DNA of 19,339 nucleotides from Hyphomicrobiales bacterium. Lineage in GTDB: Bacteria > Pseudomonadota > Alphaproteobacteria > Rhizobiales > Xanthobacteraceae. Positions 1 to 7,333 of this stretch are shown here, one piece after another (position 1 is the stretch's first letter; each line of letters begins with the position of its first letter). Position numbers and translations under genes: made by a program. The stretch spans positions 1 to 19,339 of the forward strand of contig JAFKKQ010000245.1 of assembly GCA_017304505.1 (NCBI GenBank), in the 5' to 3' direction. Below the pieces are notes generated by a model, which was not told the DNA's origin, did no database searches, and saw only the letters and a list, made by a program, of their open reading frames with translations.

Positions 1-1
1 C

Positions 2-886
2 GACCGCGATGCCGCGAATGCAATGCAAAAATCGCGAACGAGTCCCCGGCTGCCCGGCCTGGAGTTGGACAAGCGTATCGCCGTCACCGCCGACCTGGCG
101 CACACGAAGAATGCCGACGCCGTGCTGCTCGTGGTGCCGGCCCAGGCGCTGCGCGATGTCGCGACGCGAATCGCGCCGCTCATCCGGAAAGGCACGCCGG
201 TTGTCGCCTGCGCCAAGGGCATCGAGCGCGGCACGCACGCCTTCATGACCGAGATCGTCGCGCAATGCGCCCCTGGCAGCCGGCCCGCGATCCTGTCCGG
301 ACCGAGCTTCGCCGACGATGTCGCGCGCGGCCTGCCGACGGCGGTGACGCTGGCCGCCGTGGACGACGGCCTCGCCGCCGAACTCGCCCGGGCGCTCGGC
401 TCCGGAACGTTTCGTCCGTATCACTCCAACGACGTGCGCGGCGTCGAGATCGGCGGCGCGGCCAAGAACGTGCTGGCGATCGCGGCCGGCATCGCGCAAG
501 GCAGCGGGCTGGGCGCCAGCGCCTCCGCCGCGCTCATCACGCGCGGCTTCGCCGAACTGTTCCGATTCGGCAAGACGCTTGGCGCGCGGCCGGAAACGCT
601 GGTGGGCCTTTCCGGTCTGGGCGATCTTGTGCTCACCTGCTCCAGTCCGCAGTCGCGCAACTTCTCGCTCGGCCTAGCGCTCGGCCAGGGCCGCAGCCTT
701 GCAGAGGCGCAAAGCGGCAAGCTCGCCGAAGGCGTGTTCACCGCTTCGGCGCTGATCGAGCTGGCGGAGACCAACCGCGTCGACATGCCGATCTCGGCCG
801 CGGTCGCCGCGGTGCTCGAAGGCAGCGCCACTGTGGCCCAGGCGATCGAATCGCTGCTGTCGCGACCGTTTCGTGCGGAGGATTGA
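2..886 (+). CDS. gpsA: NAD(P)H-dependent glycerol-3-phosphate dehydrogenase, 5'-truncated by window edge
   Basis: This is the 3' part of the cytosolic enzyme that reduces dihydroxyacetone phosphate to sn-glycerol 3-phosphate for phospholipid synthesis. The frame is open from base 2, and the residues before the first internal ATG (DRDAANAM) fit the family, so the true start and the N-terminal GxGxxG nucleotide-binding loop lie upstream of the window. Family landmarks seen are the [11 protein letters not shown] segment closing the Rossmann domain, the CAKGIE and [13 protein letters not shown] motifs, and the [17 protein letters not shown] helix that carries the catalytic lysine. The C-terminal domain includes [13 protein letters not shown] and the late EGVFTA motif. 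The TGA stop is at 884-886, and the downstream EVE gene starts four bases later, so the two are probably co-transcribed. Identification is secure; only the 5' end is missing. Confidence 0.96.
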   Translation, partial: DRDAANAMQKSRTSPRLPGLELDKRIAVTADLAHTKNADAVLLVVPAQALRDVATRIAPLIRKGTPVVACAKGIERGTHAFMTEIVAQCAPGSRPAILSGPSFADDVARGLPTAVTLAAVDDGLAAELARALGSGTFRPYHSNDVRGVEIGGAAKNVLAIAAGIAQGSGLGASASAALITRGFAELFRFGKTLGARPETLVGLSGLGDLVLTCSSPQSRNFSLGLALGQGRSLAEAQSGKLAEGVFTASALIELAETNRVDMPISAAVAAVLEGSATVAQAIESLLSRPFRAED

Positions 887-890
887 ACCG

Positions 891-1313
891 ATGGCGTACT
901 GGCTGATGAAAAGCGAGCCCGATTCCTGGTCGTGGGATCAGCAGGTGAAAAAGGGGGCCAAGGGCGAGCTGTGGACCGGCGTGCGCAACCACACCGCCAA
1001 GCTCAACCTGATGAAGATGAAGAACGGCGACCACGCTTTCTTCTACCACTCCAACGTCGGCAAGGAGATCGTCGGCGTGGTCGAGATCATCCGCGAGCAC
1101 CATCCCGATCCGACCGCGAAGGCCGGCGATCCGTGGGTCGTGGTCGACGTGAAGGCGCTCCAGCCGATGCCGCAGCCGGTAACGCTCGAAGCGATCAAGA
1201 AAGAGCCGAAGCTGAAGGACATGGCGCTCATCAGACAATCGCGGCTGTCGGTGCAGCCGGTCACCGCCGAGGAGTGGAGGCTCGTCTGCAAGATGGGCGG
1301 CCTCAAGGCTTAA
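891..1313 (+). CDS. EVE domain-containing protein (thymocyte nuclear protein 1-like)
   Basis: A 140-residue protein made of a single EVE domain (PF01878, PUA-like fold). It opens with the family signature MAYWLMKSEPDSWSWD, followed by the WTGVRNHTAKLNLMKMKNGD and FFYHSN segments that line the ligand pocket and by a C-terminal SVQPVTAEEW. EVE domains are thought to bind modified bases in DNA or RNA; the cellular role of the stand-alone bacterial version is unsettled. The frame also allows a GTG start at 873. I chose the ATG at 891 because it begins exactly at the conserved N-terminus and has a GGAGG Shine-Dalgarno sequence at 877-881, inside the end of gpsA. The four-base gap to gpsA implies an operon. 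Family assignment is confident, function is not. Confidence 0.93.
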   Translation: MAYWLMKSEPDSWSWDQQVKKGAKGELWTGVRNHTAKLNLMKMKNGDHAFFYHSNVGKEIVGVVEIIREHHPDPTAKAGDPWVVVDVKALQPMPQPVTLEAIKKEPKLKDMALIRQSRLSVQPVTAEEWRLVCKMGGLKA

Positions 1314-1373
1314 CAGGCCCGCCTTCGTCAACAATCTGCTGTAGCGTTTCAGGTTTTGACGGAAGGCGACGGA

Positions 1374-1437
1374 TTGCGTCCAAGTATCGTTGCGTCCAAG
1401 TATCGTTGCGTCGAAGTATCGTTGTGTTGAAGTATCG
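1374..1437. repeat. 16-bp tandem repeat, four units
   Basis: Four head-to-tail copies of TTGCGTCCAAGTATCG lie at 1374-1389, 1390-1405, 1406-1421 and 1422-1437. Units 1 and 2 are identical, unit 3 has one change and unit 4 has three. The unit is not a multiple of three, there are no spacers, and the array is non-coding. It lies between the EVE gene and the palindromic repeat at 1453. This is a small VNTR-like array with no recognised function. Confidence 0.9.
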
Positions 1438-1452
1438 TCGTTCCCCGAGCGT

Positions 1453-1534
1453 CGTCATCCGCGAAGGCGGATGATCCAGTCACGTCCGCGAGCAAAGATG
1501 GATACTGGATGCCCCGCCTTCGCGGGGCATGACG
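1453..1534. repeat. Dispersed palindromic intergenic repeat with two hairpins
   Basis: The element begins CGTCATCCGCGAAGGCGGATG and ends with the near-complement GCCTTCGCGGGGCATGACG. It contains two internal hairpins: TCATCCGC/GCGGATGA (1455-1462 with 1467-1474) and ATGCCCCGC/GCGGGGCAT (1509-1517 with 1522-1530), each with a 4-nt loop. The two arms, each continuing into CCAGT or its complement ACTGG, are also roughly complementary to each other. This layout resembles a very common Bradyrhizobium-type intergenic repeat, by recollection. It lies between the converging EVE and TctC-type genes and may act as a bidirectional terminator, though no long T-run follows. Confidence 0.75.
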
Positions 1535-1593
1535 GCAAAGGGTGCTCGGTGAATCCCGATTCCGTTAAAACGGAAAAGCCCTAAGGCCCGCGG

Positions 1594-2521
1594 CTACTCG
1601 ATGCGCAGGCCGATCTCGCGGATCACCTTGCCGAAAGTGGCGTTGTCGGTGCGGATGCGGTCGCGGAATTCGTCAAGCGTGGTGATATAAGGTTCGCCCG
1701 AGCCCGAGGCGATCAGCCGTTTGCGCACGTCGGGCTGCTGCAGCACGGCGGCGATCTCGGCCGTGCCAGATCGTCACCTCGTAGCCCGGATAGATTTCGC
1801 CGATGGTCGGCAGGTCCGGCAGGATGCTCGACCGCTTGGCGCCGGTCACGGCCAGCGCCTTCACCTGTCCGGACTGGACCATCGGCACCACCGAACCGCC
1901 GCCGAACATCACCTGGACCTCGCCGGCCAGAAGTGCCACGCCCGCCGGGCCGCCGCCGCGATACGGCACATGCGTCAGCTCGATGCCGAGGTGGCGCTTC
2001 AGCAGCTCCATCGCGATGTGGTGCATGCTGCCGTTGCCGATCGAAGCGTAGAACAGCGGCGGCTTGGTTCGTTTCGCCAGCGCCACGAATTCCTGAAGAT
2101 TGTTGACCTTCAGCGAAGGGTTCACGGCGAGGATCAACTGGTTCGCGGCAAGACTCGCGACCGGCGTCAAATCCTTGAGCGGATCGAACGGCATCCGCGC
2201 ATAGAGGTGCGGATTGACGAGGAACAGGTTGTCCGGCCCATGCAGCAGCGTGTAGCCGTCGGGATCGGCCTTGGCGACGGCGTCGCCGGCCGCATTGCCG
2301 CCCGTGCCCGCCTTGTTCTCGATGACGATGGTCTGGCCGAGACGCGGCGACAGCGCGTGGGCGATGGTGCGCGCCACGATGTCGGCCGCCCCGCCCGGCG
2401 GAAAGCCCACGTACATGCGGATCGGCCGGTTTGGATAATCCGATGTCTGCGCCGTCGCGGCCGTCGCCGCCCCCGCGACGAAAAGCAGCGTCACCAGCAT
2501 CGTATGCAGCAAGCCTCGCAT
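1594..2521 (-). pseudogene. TctC/Bug-family tripartite tricarboxylate transporter solute-binding protein, frameshifted by internal deletion
   Basis: The product would be a periplasmic solute-binding protein of the Bug family. It has a clean signal peptide (hydrophobic core [18 protein letters not shown], probable cleavage near AQT), then YPNRPIRMYVGFPPGGAADI, IENKAGTGGN, ADPDGYTLL, VPYRGGGPA and PDLPTIGE, all in order. The start ATG at 2521 has a strong GAGGGAGGG ribosome site at 2527-2535. After GYEVTIWHG (about 1760) the frame goes wrong. The expected ending resumes in another frame (AEIAAVLQQPDVRKRLIASG to IREIGLRIE) and stops at 1594-1596. The segment normally lying between, of the type LFAPAGTPxxIVDxLN, is absent, so roughly 50 nt (2 mod 3) have been lost. 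Read without the shift, the protein ends in unrelated sequence at about 1673. No tctA/tctB genes are nearby. A functional truncated protein is unlikely because the C-terminal lobe is scrambled. Confidence 0.85.
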
Positions 2522-2644
2522 CGTCGCCCTCCCTCAAGATTACGGTTCTTATTTCTCGATTTTCCTGCTCTCACGCGCTGAAGTCGATAGAGGTTTTATC
2601 GCATCCGCAACCCACGGCGCGACGAAAGTGGCAAACGGCCCATC

Positions 2645-2674
2645 TTGTGGCCTTTCCGGCCGGTGGCGCATAAT
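2645..2674 (+). promoter_or_regulatory. Possible sigma-70-type promoter of acsA
   Basis: TTGTGG (2645-2650) and CATAAT (2669-2674) are separated by 18 bp and lie about 65 bp upstream of the acsA start. The match to the consensus is moderate and is judged by eye. It lies in the 217-bp divergent gap between the TctC-type pseudogene and acsA. Confidence 0.25.
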
Positions 2675-2738
2675 AATGTTCGAGAATGCAGCGCCCGCGC
2701 GCCAAGCGCCCGTCGTCGCGCGCCGTCAGGAGGAACTC

Positions 2739-4697
2739 ATGTCCGATCACGTCTACAACGTCTCGCCCGAGTGGAAACAACGCACCCTTATCGACGAGGC
2801 CAAATACAAGGACATGTACCGGCAGTCGCTGGCCGACCCGAACGGTTTCTGGGGCGAGCAGGCCAAGCGCCTCACCTGGATCAAGCCGTTCCACAAGGTG
2901 AAGAATACGTCGTTCGGACCCGGCAACGTCTCGATCAAGTGGTTCGAGGACGGCACATTGAACGCCGCCTATAACTGCATCGACCGTCATTTGCCCAAGC
3001 GCGCCAACCAGACCGCGATCATCTGGGAAGGCGACGATCCCAAGGACGACAAGAAGGTCACCTATCAGCAATTGCATGACGAAGTGTGCCGGATGGCGAA
3101 CATCCTGCGCACCCGCAACGTCAAGAAGGGCGACACCGTCACCATCTACATGCCGATGATCCTGGAGGCGGCCTACGCCATGCTGGCCTGCGCCCGCATC
3201 GGCGCGGTCCACTCCGTGGTGTTTGGCGGCTTCTCGCCGGACTCGCTTGCCGGCCGCATCGAGGACTGCCAGTCCAAGGTCGTCATCACCGCCGATGAAG
3301 GCGTGCGCGGCGGCCGCAAGATTCCGCTGAAGGCCAACACCGACGCCGCGATCGCCAAGACCGGTGGTGTCGATCACGTCATCGTGGTCAGGCGCACCGG
3401 CGGGAAGGTCGACATGACGCCCGGCCGCGACGTCTGGTACCACGAAGCGGCCGATGTGGTGACCGCCGAGTGTCCGTGCGAGGAGATGAGCGCGGAGGAT
3501 CCGCTGTTCATCCTCTACACGTCAGGCTCCACCGGAAAGCCGAAGGGCGTGCTGCACACCACCGGCGGCTATCTGCTCTACACATCGATGACTCACCAGT
3601 ACACGTTCGACTATCGCGACGGCGACGTCTACTGGTGCACCGCCGACGTCGGCTGGGTGACCGGCCACAGCTATATCGTCTATGGGCCGCTGGCGAACGG
3701 CGCCATCACCATGATGTTCGAGGGCGTGCCGAACTATCCGACCATGTCGCGGTTCTGGGAGGTGGTGGACAAGCATAAGGTCAACATCTTCTACACCGCG
3801 CCGACCGCGATCCGCGCGCTGATGCAGGCCGGCGACGGGCCGGTGAAGAAGACCTCGCGCAAGACGCTGAAGGTGCTCGGCACCGTCGGCGAGCCGATCA
3901 ACCCCGAGGCGTGGGAATGGTATTACCGCGTGGTCGGAGACAACCGCTGCCCGGTGATCGACACCTGGTGGCAGACCGAAACCGGCGGCACGCTGATCGC
4001 GCCGCTGCCCGGCGCCACCGCGCTTAAGCCCGGTTCCGCAACGCTGCCGTTCTTCGGCGTCATCCCGCAGATCGTCGATGCCGACGGCAAGGTGATCGAG
4101 GGCGCGGGCTCCGGCAATCTGTGCATGGCCGATTCCTGGCCCGGCCAGATGCGCACGGTGTTCGGCGACCATCAGCGATTCATCGACACCTATTTCAAAG
4201 CCTATCCGGGCAAGTACTTCACCGGCGACGGCTGCCGCCGCGACGAAGACGGCTATTACTGGATCACCGGCCGCGTCGACGACGTCATCAACGTCGCCGG
4301 CCACCGCATGGGCACCGCCGAGGTCGAGAGCGCATTGGTCGCGCACGAGGACGTGTCGGAGGCCGCGGTCGTCGGCTACCCGCACGACATCAAGGGCCAG
4401 GGCATCTACGCCTATGTCACGCTGATGACCGGGGTGCAGCCCAGCGAGGATCTTCGCAAGGAGCTGGTGCAATGGGTGCGCAAGGAGATCGGCCCGATCG
4501 CCTCGCCCGACATGATCCAATTCGCACCGGGCCTGCCGAAGACGCGCTCCGGCAAGATCATGCGCCGCATCCTGCGCAAGATCGCCGAGGACGAACATGG
4601 CAACCTAGGCGATATCTCGACCTTGGCCGACCCGACCGTGGTCGACGATCTGATCAAGAACCGCCAGAACAAACGCGCCGAGGCCAAGGCGGGCTAG
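2739..4697 (+). CDS. acsA: Acetyl-CoA synthetase (AMP-forming acetate-CoA ligase)
   Basis: This cytosolic enzyme activates acetate to acetyl-AMP and then acetyl-CoA, feeding the TCA and glyoxylate cycles. The 652 residues match the usual family length. Landmarks in order are the N-terminal NPNxFW-like segment, the P-loop-like [12 protein letters not shown] at residues 260-271, and [10 protein letters not shown] with the acetate-pocket tryptophan pair at 410-411. Then come [20 protein letters not shown], the hinge region [20 protein letters not shown], and the C-terminal [11 protein letters not shown] with catalytic Lys606. In this family that lysine is switched off by acetylation and restored by sirtuin deacetylases, so similar control is likely here. 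The frame is open further upstream (to 2628), but ATG 2739 has an AGGAGG site at 2728-2733 and begins at the conserved [13 protein letters not shown]. The gene appears monocistronic. Confidence 0.97.
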   Translation: MSDHVYNVSPEWKQRTLIDEAKYKDMYRQSLADPNGFWGEQAKRLTWIKPFHKVKNTSFGPGNVSIKWFEDGTLNAAYNCIDRHLPKRANQTAIIWEGDDPKDDKKVTYQQLHDEVCRMANILRTRNVKKGDTVTIYMPMILEAAYAMLACARIGAVHSVVFGGFSPDSLAGRIEDCQSKVVITADEGVRGGRKIPLKANTDAAIAKTGGVDHVIVVRRTGGKVDMTPGRDVWYHEAADVVTAECPCEEMSAEDPLFILYTSGSTGKPKGVLHTTGGYLLYTSMTHQYTFDYRDGDVYWCTADVGWVTGHSYIVYGPLANGAITMMFEGVPNYPTMSRFWEVVDKHKVNIFYTAPTAIRALMQAGDGPVKKTSRKTLKVLGTVGEPINPEAWEWYYRVVGDNRCPVIDTWWQTETGGTLIAPLPGATALKPGSATLPFFGVIPQIVDADGKVIEGAGSGNLCMADSWPGQMRTVFGDHQRFIDTYFKAYPGKYFTGDGCRRDEDGYYWITGRVDDVINVAGHRMGTAEVESALVAHEDVSEAAVVGYPHDIKGQGIYAYVTLMTGVQPSEDLRKELVQWVRKEIGPIASPDMIQFAPGLPKTRSGKIMRRILRKIAEDEHGNLGDISTLADPTVVDDLIKNRQNKRAEAKAG

Positions 4698-4778
4698 GCG
4701 TCCCAACGCACGATCTATCCCTATAGACTTGTGCGACAGCCCGTTCGTCCCTGCGATCCACCTCCGCTCGCCCGGCGA

Positions 4779-4807
4779 GCTTCGGCGCGTTTGGAGTCCG
4801 CCGAAGC
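4779..4807 (+). terminator. Hairpin downstream of acsA, possible terminator
   Basis: GCTTCGGCG (4779-4787) pairs perfectly with CGCCGAAGC (4799-4807) around an 11-nt loop, about 80 nt after the acsA stop. No T-run follows, so it would be a non-canonical or Rho-assisted terminator, or an mRNA 3'-end stabiliser. Confidence 0.35.
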
Positions 4808-4874
4808 GCCTGGTGCGAAGGCGGAAAGCGAGGACCTGGAGCTGAAAATGGCCCGTCTCTCAACGTGGCCCCGG

Positions 4875-4894
4875 ATTCCCGCTTGCGCGGCAAT
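4875..4894. repeat. Degenerate palindromic repeat fragment
   Basis: ATTCCCGC (4875-4882) faces GCGGCAAT (4887-4894) across a 4-nt loop, with one mismatch. The wording (CCGGATTCCCGCTTGCGCGG) resembles a common Rhizobiales intergenic palindrome, by recollection, and appears to be a decayed copy. Confidence 0.4.
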
Positions 4895-4919
4895 GAGCGG
4901 AGTATGTTTCGGAGGCGAT

Positions 4920-4994
4920 ATGATTAACGGGATGCATCGCCAAGCTCGTCCCAGCGGTGATCTTTTGAACCGTCTGCGCGCACATTTTATTTAG
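4920..4994 (+). CDS. Possible 24-residue micro-ORF of unknown function
   Basis: An ATG at 4920 follows a perfect GGAGG (4911-4915) at 4-nt spacing and opens 24 codons ending TAG at 4992-4994. The predicted peptide starts MINGMHRQARPSGDLL and has a basic middle. I recognise no family. Codon use is more AT-rich than in the neighbouring genes (for example CTT, TTG, TTT and ATT). The promoter candidate for the downstream transpeptidase overlaps its 3' end. If that promoter is the only one, this ORF would not be on its transcript. It may be a real small protein, a leader peptide of a longer transcript, or chance. Confidence 0.25.
   Translation: MINGMHRQARPSGDLLNRLRAHFI
4965..4993 (+). promoter_or_regulatory. 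Candidate sigma-70 promoter for the L,D-transpeptidase gene
   Basis: TTGAAC (4965-4970) and TATTTA (4988-4993) are spaced by exactly 17 bp in an AT-rich patch, about 60 bp before the transpeptidase start. Expected transcription would begin near 5000, at the foot of the hairpin at 4999-5019. Assigned by eye. Confidence 0.45.
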
Positions 4995-4998
4995 GAAG

Positions 4999-5019
4999 AC
5001 GGCCGATCATCGCGGCCGT
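4999..5019 (+). other. 5'-leader hairpin upstream of the L,D-transpeptidase gene
   Basis: ACGGCCG (4999-5005) pairs perfectly with CGGCCGT (5013-5019) around a 7-nt loop. If transcription begins near 5000, this stem would form the very 5' end of the mRNA, a layout that can protect transcripts from decay. As DNA it could equally be a dyad operator. Confidence 0.4.
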
Positions 5020-5055
5020 ATCCGCCAAGGTATTTGCCCCGCCCAAGAGTCGCTC

Positions 5056-5583
5056 ATGCGTTATGCGTATCGCGCCACCGGCTTTGTCGCCGCCTGTCTT
5101 GTTGCCCTCCTGTCCTTTGCCGCCTGGAACACGCCGGCCGCCGCACGCGGCGAGGTGGTGGCCTTCACCGACGACGCCGCACCCGGCACCATCGTCGTGC
5201 GCACCGGTGAGCGCCGGCTCTATCTGGTGCTGGGCCAAGGCCGCGCGTTGCGCTATCCGGTTGGCGTCGGCCGGGCCGGGCAGCAATGGACCGGCCACGC
5301 CGTCATCGACGGCAAGCGCATCCGCCCGGCCTGGGCGCCGCCGCCCGACATCGCGCGCGAGAATCCAAGGCTGCCGAAAGTCATTCCCGGCGGATCGCCG
5401 AGGAATCCGATGGGCGTCGCCGCGCTGACGCTTTCGGGCGGCGAATATGCCATCCACGGCACCAACAATCCGGGTTCGGTCGGCCGCTTCGTGTCCCACG
5501 GCTGCGTCCGCATGTACAACCGCGACATCACCGATCTGTACAGCCGCGTCCGCATCGGAACGCCGGTGATCGTGACGCGCTGA
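5056..5583 (+). CDS. Exported L,D-transpeptidase (YkuD domain)
   Basis: A 175-residue cell-wall enzyme of the YkuD family (PF03734), which forms 3-3 peptidoglycan cross-links or attaches proteins to the wall in the periplasm. The N-terminus is a signal peptide: Arg at 2 and 6, a hydrophobic run from about 9 to 23, and a likely cut near PAAA-RG at 30. The catalytic domain runs from about residue 45 to the end. It contains His134 in YAIHGTNNPGS and the nucleophile Cys150 in SHGCVRM, with Arg152, so the active site is complete. There is no LysM or other wall-binding domain. The ribosome site before ATG 5056 is weak (AAGAG). The stop lies 12 bp from the stop of the convergent amine oxidase gene. 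Alphaproteobacteria carry many paralogues, so no specific gene name is justified. Confidence 0.93.
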   Translation: MRYAYRATGFVAACLVALLSFAAWNTPAAARGEVVAFTDDAAPGTIVVRTGERRLYLVLGQGRALRYPVGVGRAGQQWTGHAVIDGKRIRPAWAPPPDIARENPRLPKVIPGGSPRNPMGVAALTLSGGEYAIHGTNNPGSVGRFVSHGCVRMYNRDITDLYSRVRIGTPVIVTR

Positions 5584-5595
5584 GGCCAACGCCCA

Positions 5596-7128
5596 TCAAT
5601 GCCGGCGCCGGCGCGACCGTTGACGCTCCGGCCGGGGCTTGGCGCGCGTGCGGGATCGCCGCGGCTCGGGTTCCGGCTTTGGCACGGCCCCGCGGCCCTG
5701 CTGTGCGGCCGCCTGCGGTTCCGGTTTCGGCGGCGCGGCTGACGACTGCGGCTCCGGCAACCCGGCGAGCCTGCGCACCACGGCCTCGGCGGCCCGCGCG
5801 CCGGATTCCCAGGCGCCGCCAACCGTCCCCCACAGCGTCTCGTGCACGGCTTCGCCGGCGCAATACACCCGATCGCGGATCGGCTCCATCATGGCGCGCC
5901 GCGCCCACTGACCGCCCGGCGCGGCGCTGGCGAACGCACCCAGCGCCCACGGCTCGGCGTCCCAGCGCGTCGCCGCCGTGCGCTGCACCGCGCGCTTCAA
6001 ATCATTGCCAAACAGACCGGCGAGCCATTCGACGGCGAATTCCACCATTGCCGCCTCGCCCTGTCCCGAGAGTTCGCGGCCGAACCCGCCGCCAACCTCG
6101 ACCAGCGACAGTGGCGTTCCCGAGACGTTGGCAAGCAGCGCCGCCGTGCGCGGGCCCGACGAACGCTCCAGCACCACGTCGTCGCGCTGCAGTCCGAGCG
6201 GATTGCCCGCAAGCTCGAGCGCGATGTGATCGAAACTGCCGAGCTTGAGCTTGGCGAGCGCATCGAGGTGGCGCTTGGGCAATCCCTTGTCGAACTTGAC
6301 CCGCTCCGACGCCAGAACCTCGGTCGAGGCCGTCACGATCATGTAGCGGCACGACAGCGTACCGCGCGGCGTGACGGCATCGACACGCGAGCCGCGGGTC
6401 TGGGTGTCGACCTGCGTCACCGGCGTTTGCAACTCCACCGGAATGCCGTCGGCGAGCTTTGCCAGCAGCGCGCCATAGCCCTGGCGGCAGAACGCGCCGA
6501 ACGCGCGATCGGTCGACTTGCTGAAGTCCAGCGCCGACATCTCACCGAGATCCCTGGCATTGGCATAAGGACCAAGCACGAACTCCACGGTCGACCGCCA
6601 ATCGCCGAGATCCTTGGGCAGCGCGCGCAGGCAATCGACATCCGTCCTGCCATGCCCGGCCTGGACGATCGCGCGGTTGGCGCGCACCGTTGCCGCGAGA
6701 TAATCCTCAAGCTCGCTCTCGCGCGCGCGACGCTGACCGATACGCACGCGCTGGCCGGACGGCGCCTGATAAATGTCGAGCCCGGTGCGCGCCACGAGCT
6801 TGGTCAGCGGATTGATGTCCGGATTCTGGATCCAATGCGCGCCGCGGTCGAACGGCACGCCGAAGCTTTGCGTTTCGGTGACACACCGTCCGCCGACGCG
6901 ATTCGTCGCCTCGACCAGCGTGAAGCTTCGCCCGGCCGCCGACAGCGTATGCGCGGCGGCGATGCCCGCGGCGCCCGCGCCGACGATGATGACATCGACA
7001 TCGGCCGTGGCTTGTCCCGTGGACGACTGGCCGAGTGCCGGACGCGCCGCCGCGAATGCGGCGCTGCCGGCGAGGAAGCTGCGGCGGGACAGGCGTGGCA
7101 CGGCGCGCGTCTCTCCATCTCGGCTCAT
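5596..7128 (-). CDS. Tat-exported flavin amine oxidase family protein
   Basis: A 510-residue FAD-dependent oxidoreductase of the amine oxidase family (PF01593). Residues 13-33 form a twin-arginine signal (SRRSFLAGSAAFAAA), so the protein is probably exported folded with its flavin. The dinucleotide fold starts with VIIVGAGAAGIAAAHTL (GAGAAG at 50-55) and an acidic strand end LVEATNRVGGRC. The C-terminal FAD contact YCAGEAVHETLWGTVGGAWESG is intact. The substrate cannot be read from the sequence; monoamines, polyamines or other amines are possible. The last 54 residues (457-510) are low complexity, first Pro/Glu/Ala rich and then very Arg rich, ending RRRRH. This is not part of the enzyme fold. 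I prefer ATG 7128, though TTG 7137 is in frame; neither has a clear ribosome site. Its 3' end converges on the L,D-transpeptidase gene. Confidence 0.9.
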   Translation of the reverse strand: MSRDGETRAVPRLSRRSFLAGSAAFAAARPALGQSSTGQATADVDVIIVGAGAAGIAAAHTLSAAGRSFTLVEATNRVGGRCVTETQSFGVPFDRGAHWIQNPDINPLTKLVARTGLDIYQAPSGQRVRIGQRRARESELEDYLAATVRANRAIVQAGHGRTDVDCLRALPKDLGDWRSTVEFVLGPYANARDLGEMSALDFSKSTDRAFGAFCRQGYGALLAKLADGIPVELQTPVTQVDTQTRGSRVDAVTPRGTLSCRYMIVTASTEVLASERVKFDKGLPKRHLDALAKLKLGSFDHIALELAGNPLGLQRDDVVLERSSGPRTAALLANVSGTPLSLVEVGGGFGRELSGQGEAAMVEFAVEWLAGLFGNDLKRAVQRTAATRWDAEPWALGAFASAAPGGQWARRAMMEPIRDRVYCAGEAVHETLWGTVGGAWESGARAAEAVVRRLAGLPEPQSSAAPPKPEPQAAAQQGRGAVPKPEPEPRRSRTRAKPRPERQRSRRRRH

Positions 7129-7333
7129 GGTTGGCAAATGGTTTTACGCCGCAACGCAACGAACGCAATCCCCGCACGAATTGGCCGCACTTGGCCTGTC
7201 GACCCCCGCGTCATGGATAACGGTCCGTTGCCCTCGCGCGAACGTGATGAACCGGATGGCAATGAGTTTGCATCAAAGTCCGGAGCAACGACGGCGCGCA
7301 GAACGCGCATCGCGCCGGAGGGGAGCCGGCATC

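Larger units (their letters stand above)
4698..5055. other. 358-bp intergenic region between acsA and the L,D-transpeptidase gene
   Basis: I see no conserved protein here. The region holds a hairpin (4779-4807), a degenerate palindrome (4875-4894), a possible 24-codon micro-ORF (4920-4994), a promoter candidate (4965-4993) and a second hairpin (4999-5019). Its second half is distinctly richer in A and T than the surrounding genes. A longer open frame from GTG 4731 to 4994 has no family features and crosses the palindrome, so I do not call it a gene. Confidence 0.6.

Noticed and set aside
1374..1437. CRISPR array
   Set aside because: The 16-bp units are directly abutting with no spacers, and there are no cas genes.
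1560..1575. Small hairpin TTCCGT/ACGGAA as terminator of the TctC-type pseudogene
   Set aside because: The stem is only 6 bp and AT-rich with no T-run on the relevant strand, so it is not distinguishable from chance.
1390..1584. 64-codon plus-strand open frame over the tandem and palindromic repeats
   Set aside because: It is translated repeat sequence (the DTGCPAFAGHD-type wording is a known by-product of this palindrome) with no start-site support.
3522..4598. 358-codon minus-strand open frame opposite acsA
   Set aside because: It is low-complexity Asp/Val/His/Arg shadow sequence lying fully inside a conserved enzyme gene.
7125..7310. 61-codon minus-strand open frame upstream of the amine oxidase gene
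   Set aside because: There is no Shine-Dalgarno or family similarity, and it runs across the gap between divergent genes into the start of the oxidase.
7129..7333. Promoter pair in the gap between the divergent amine oxidase and YiiX-like genes
   Set aside because: TTGGCC at 7191 with TGGATA at 7214 was considered, but the match is too weak to list.
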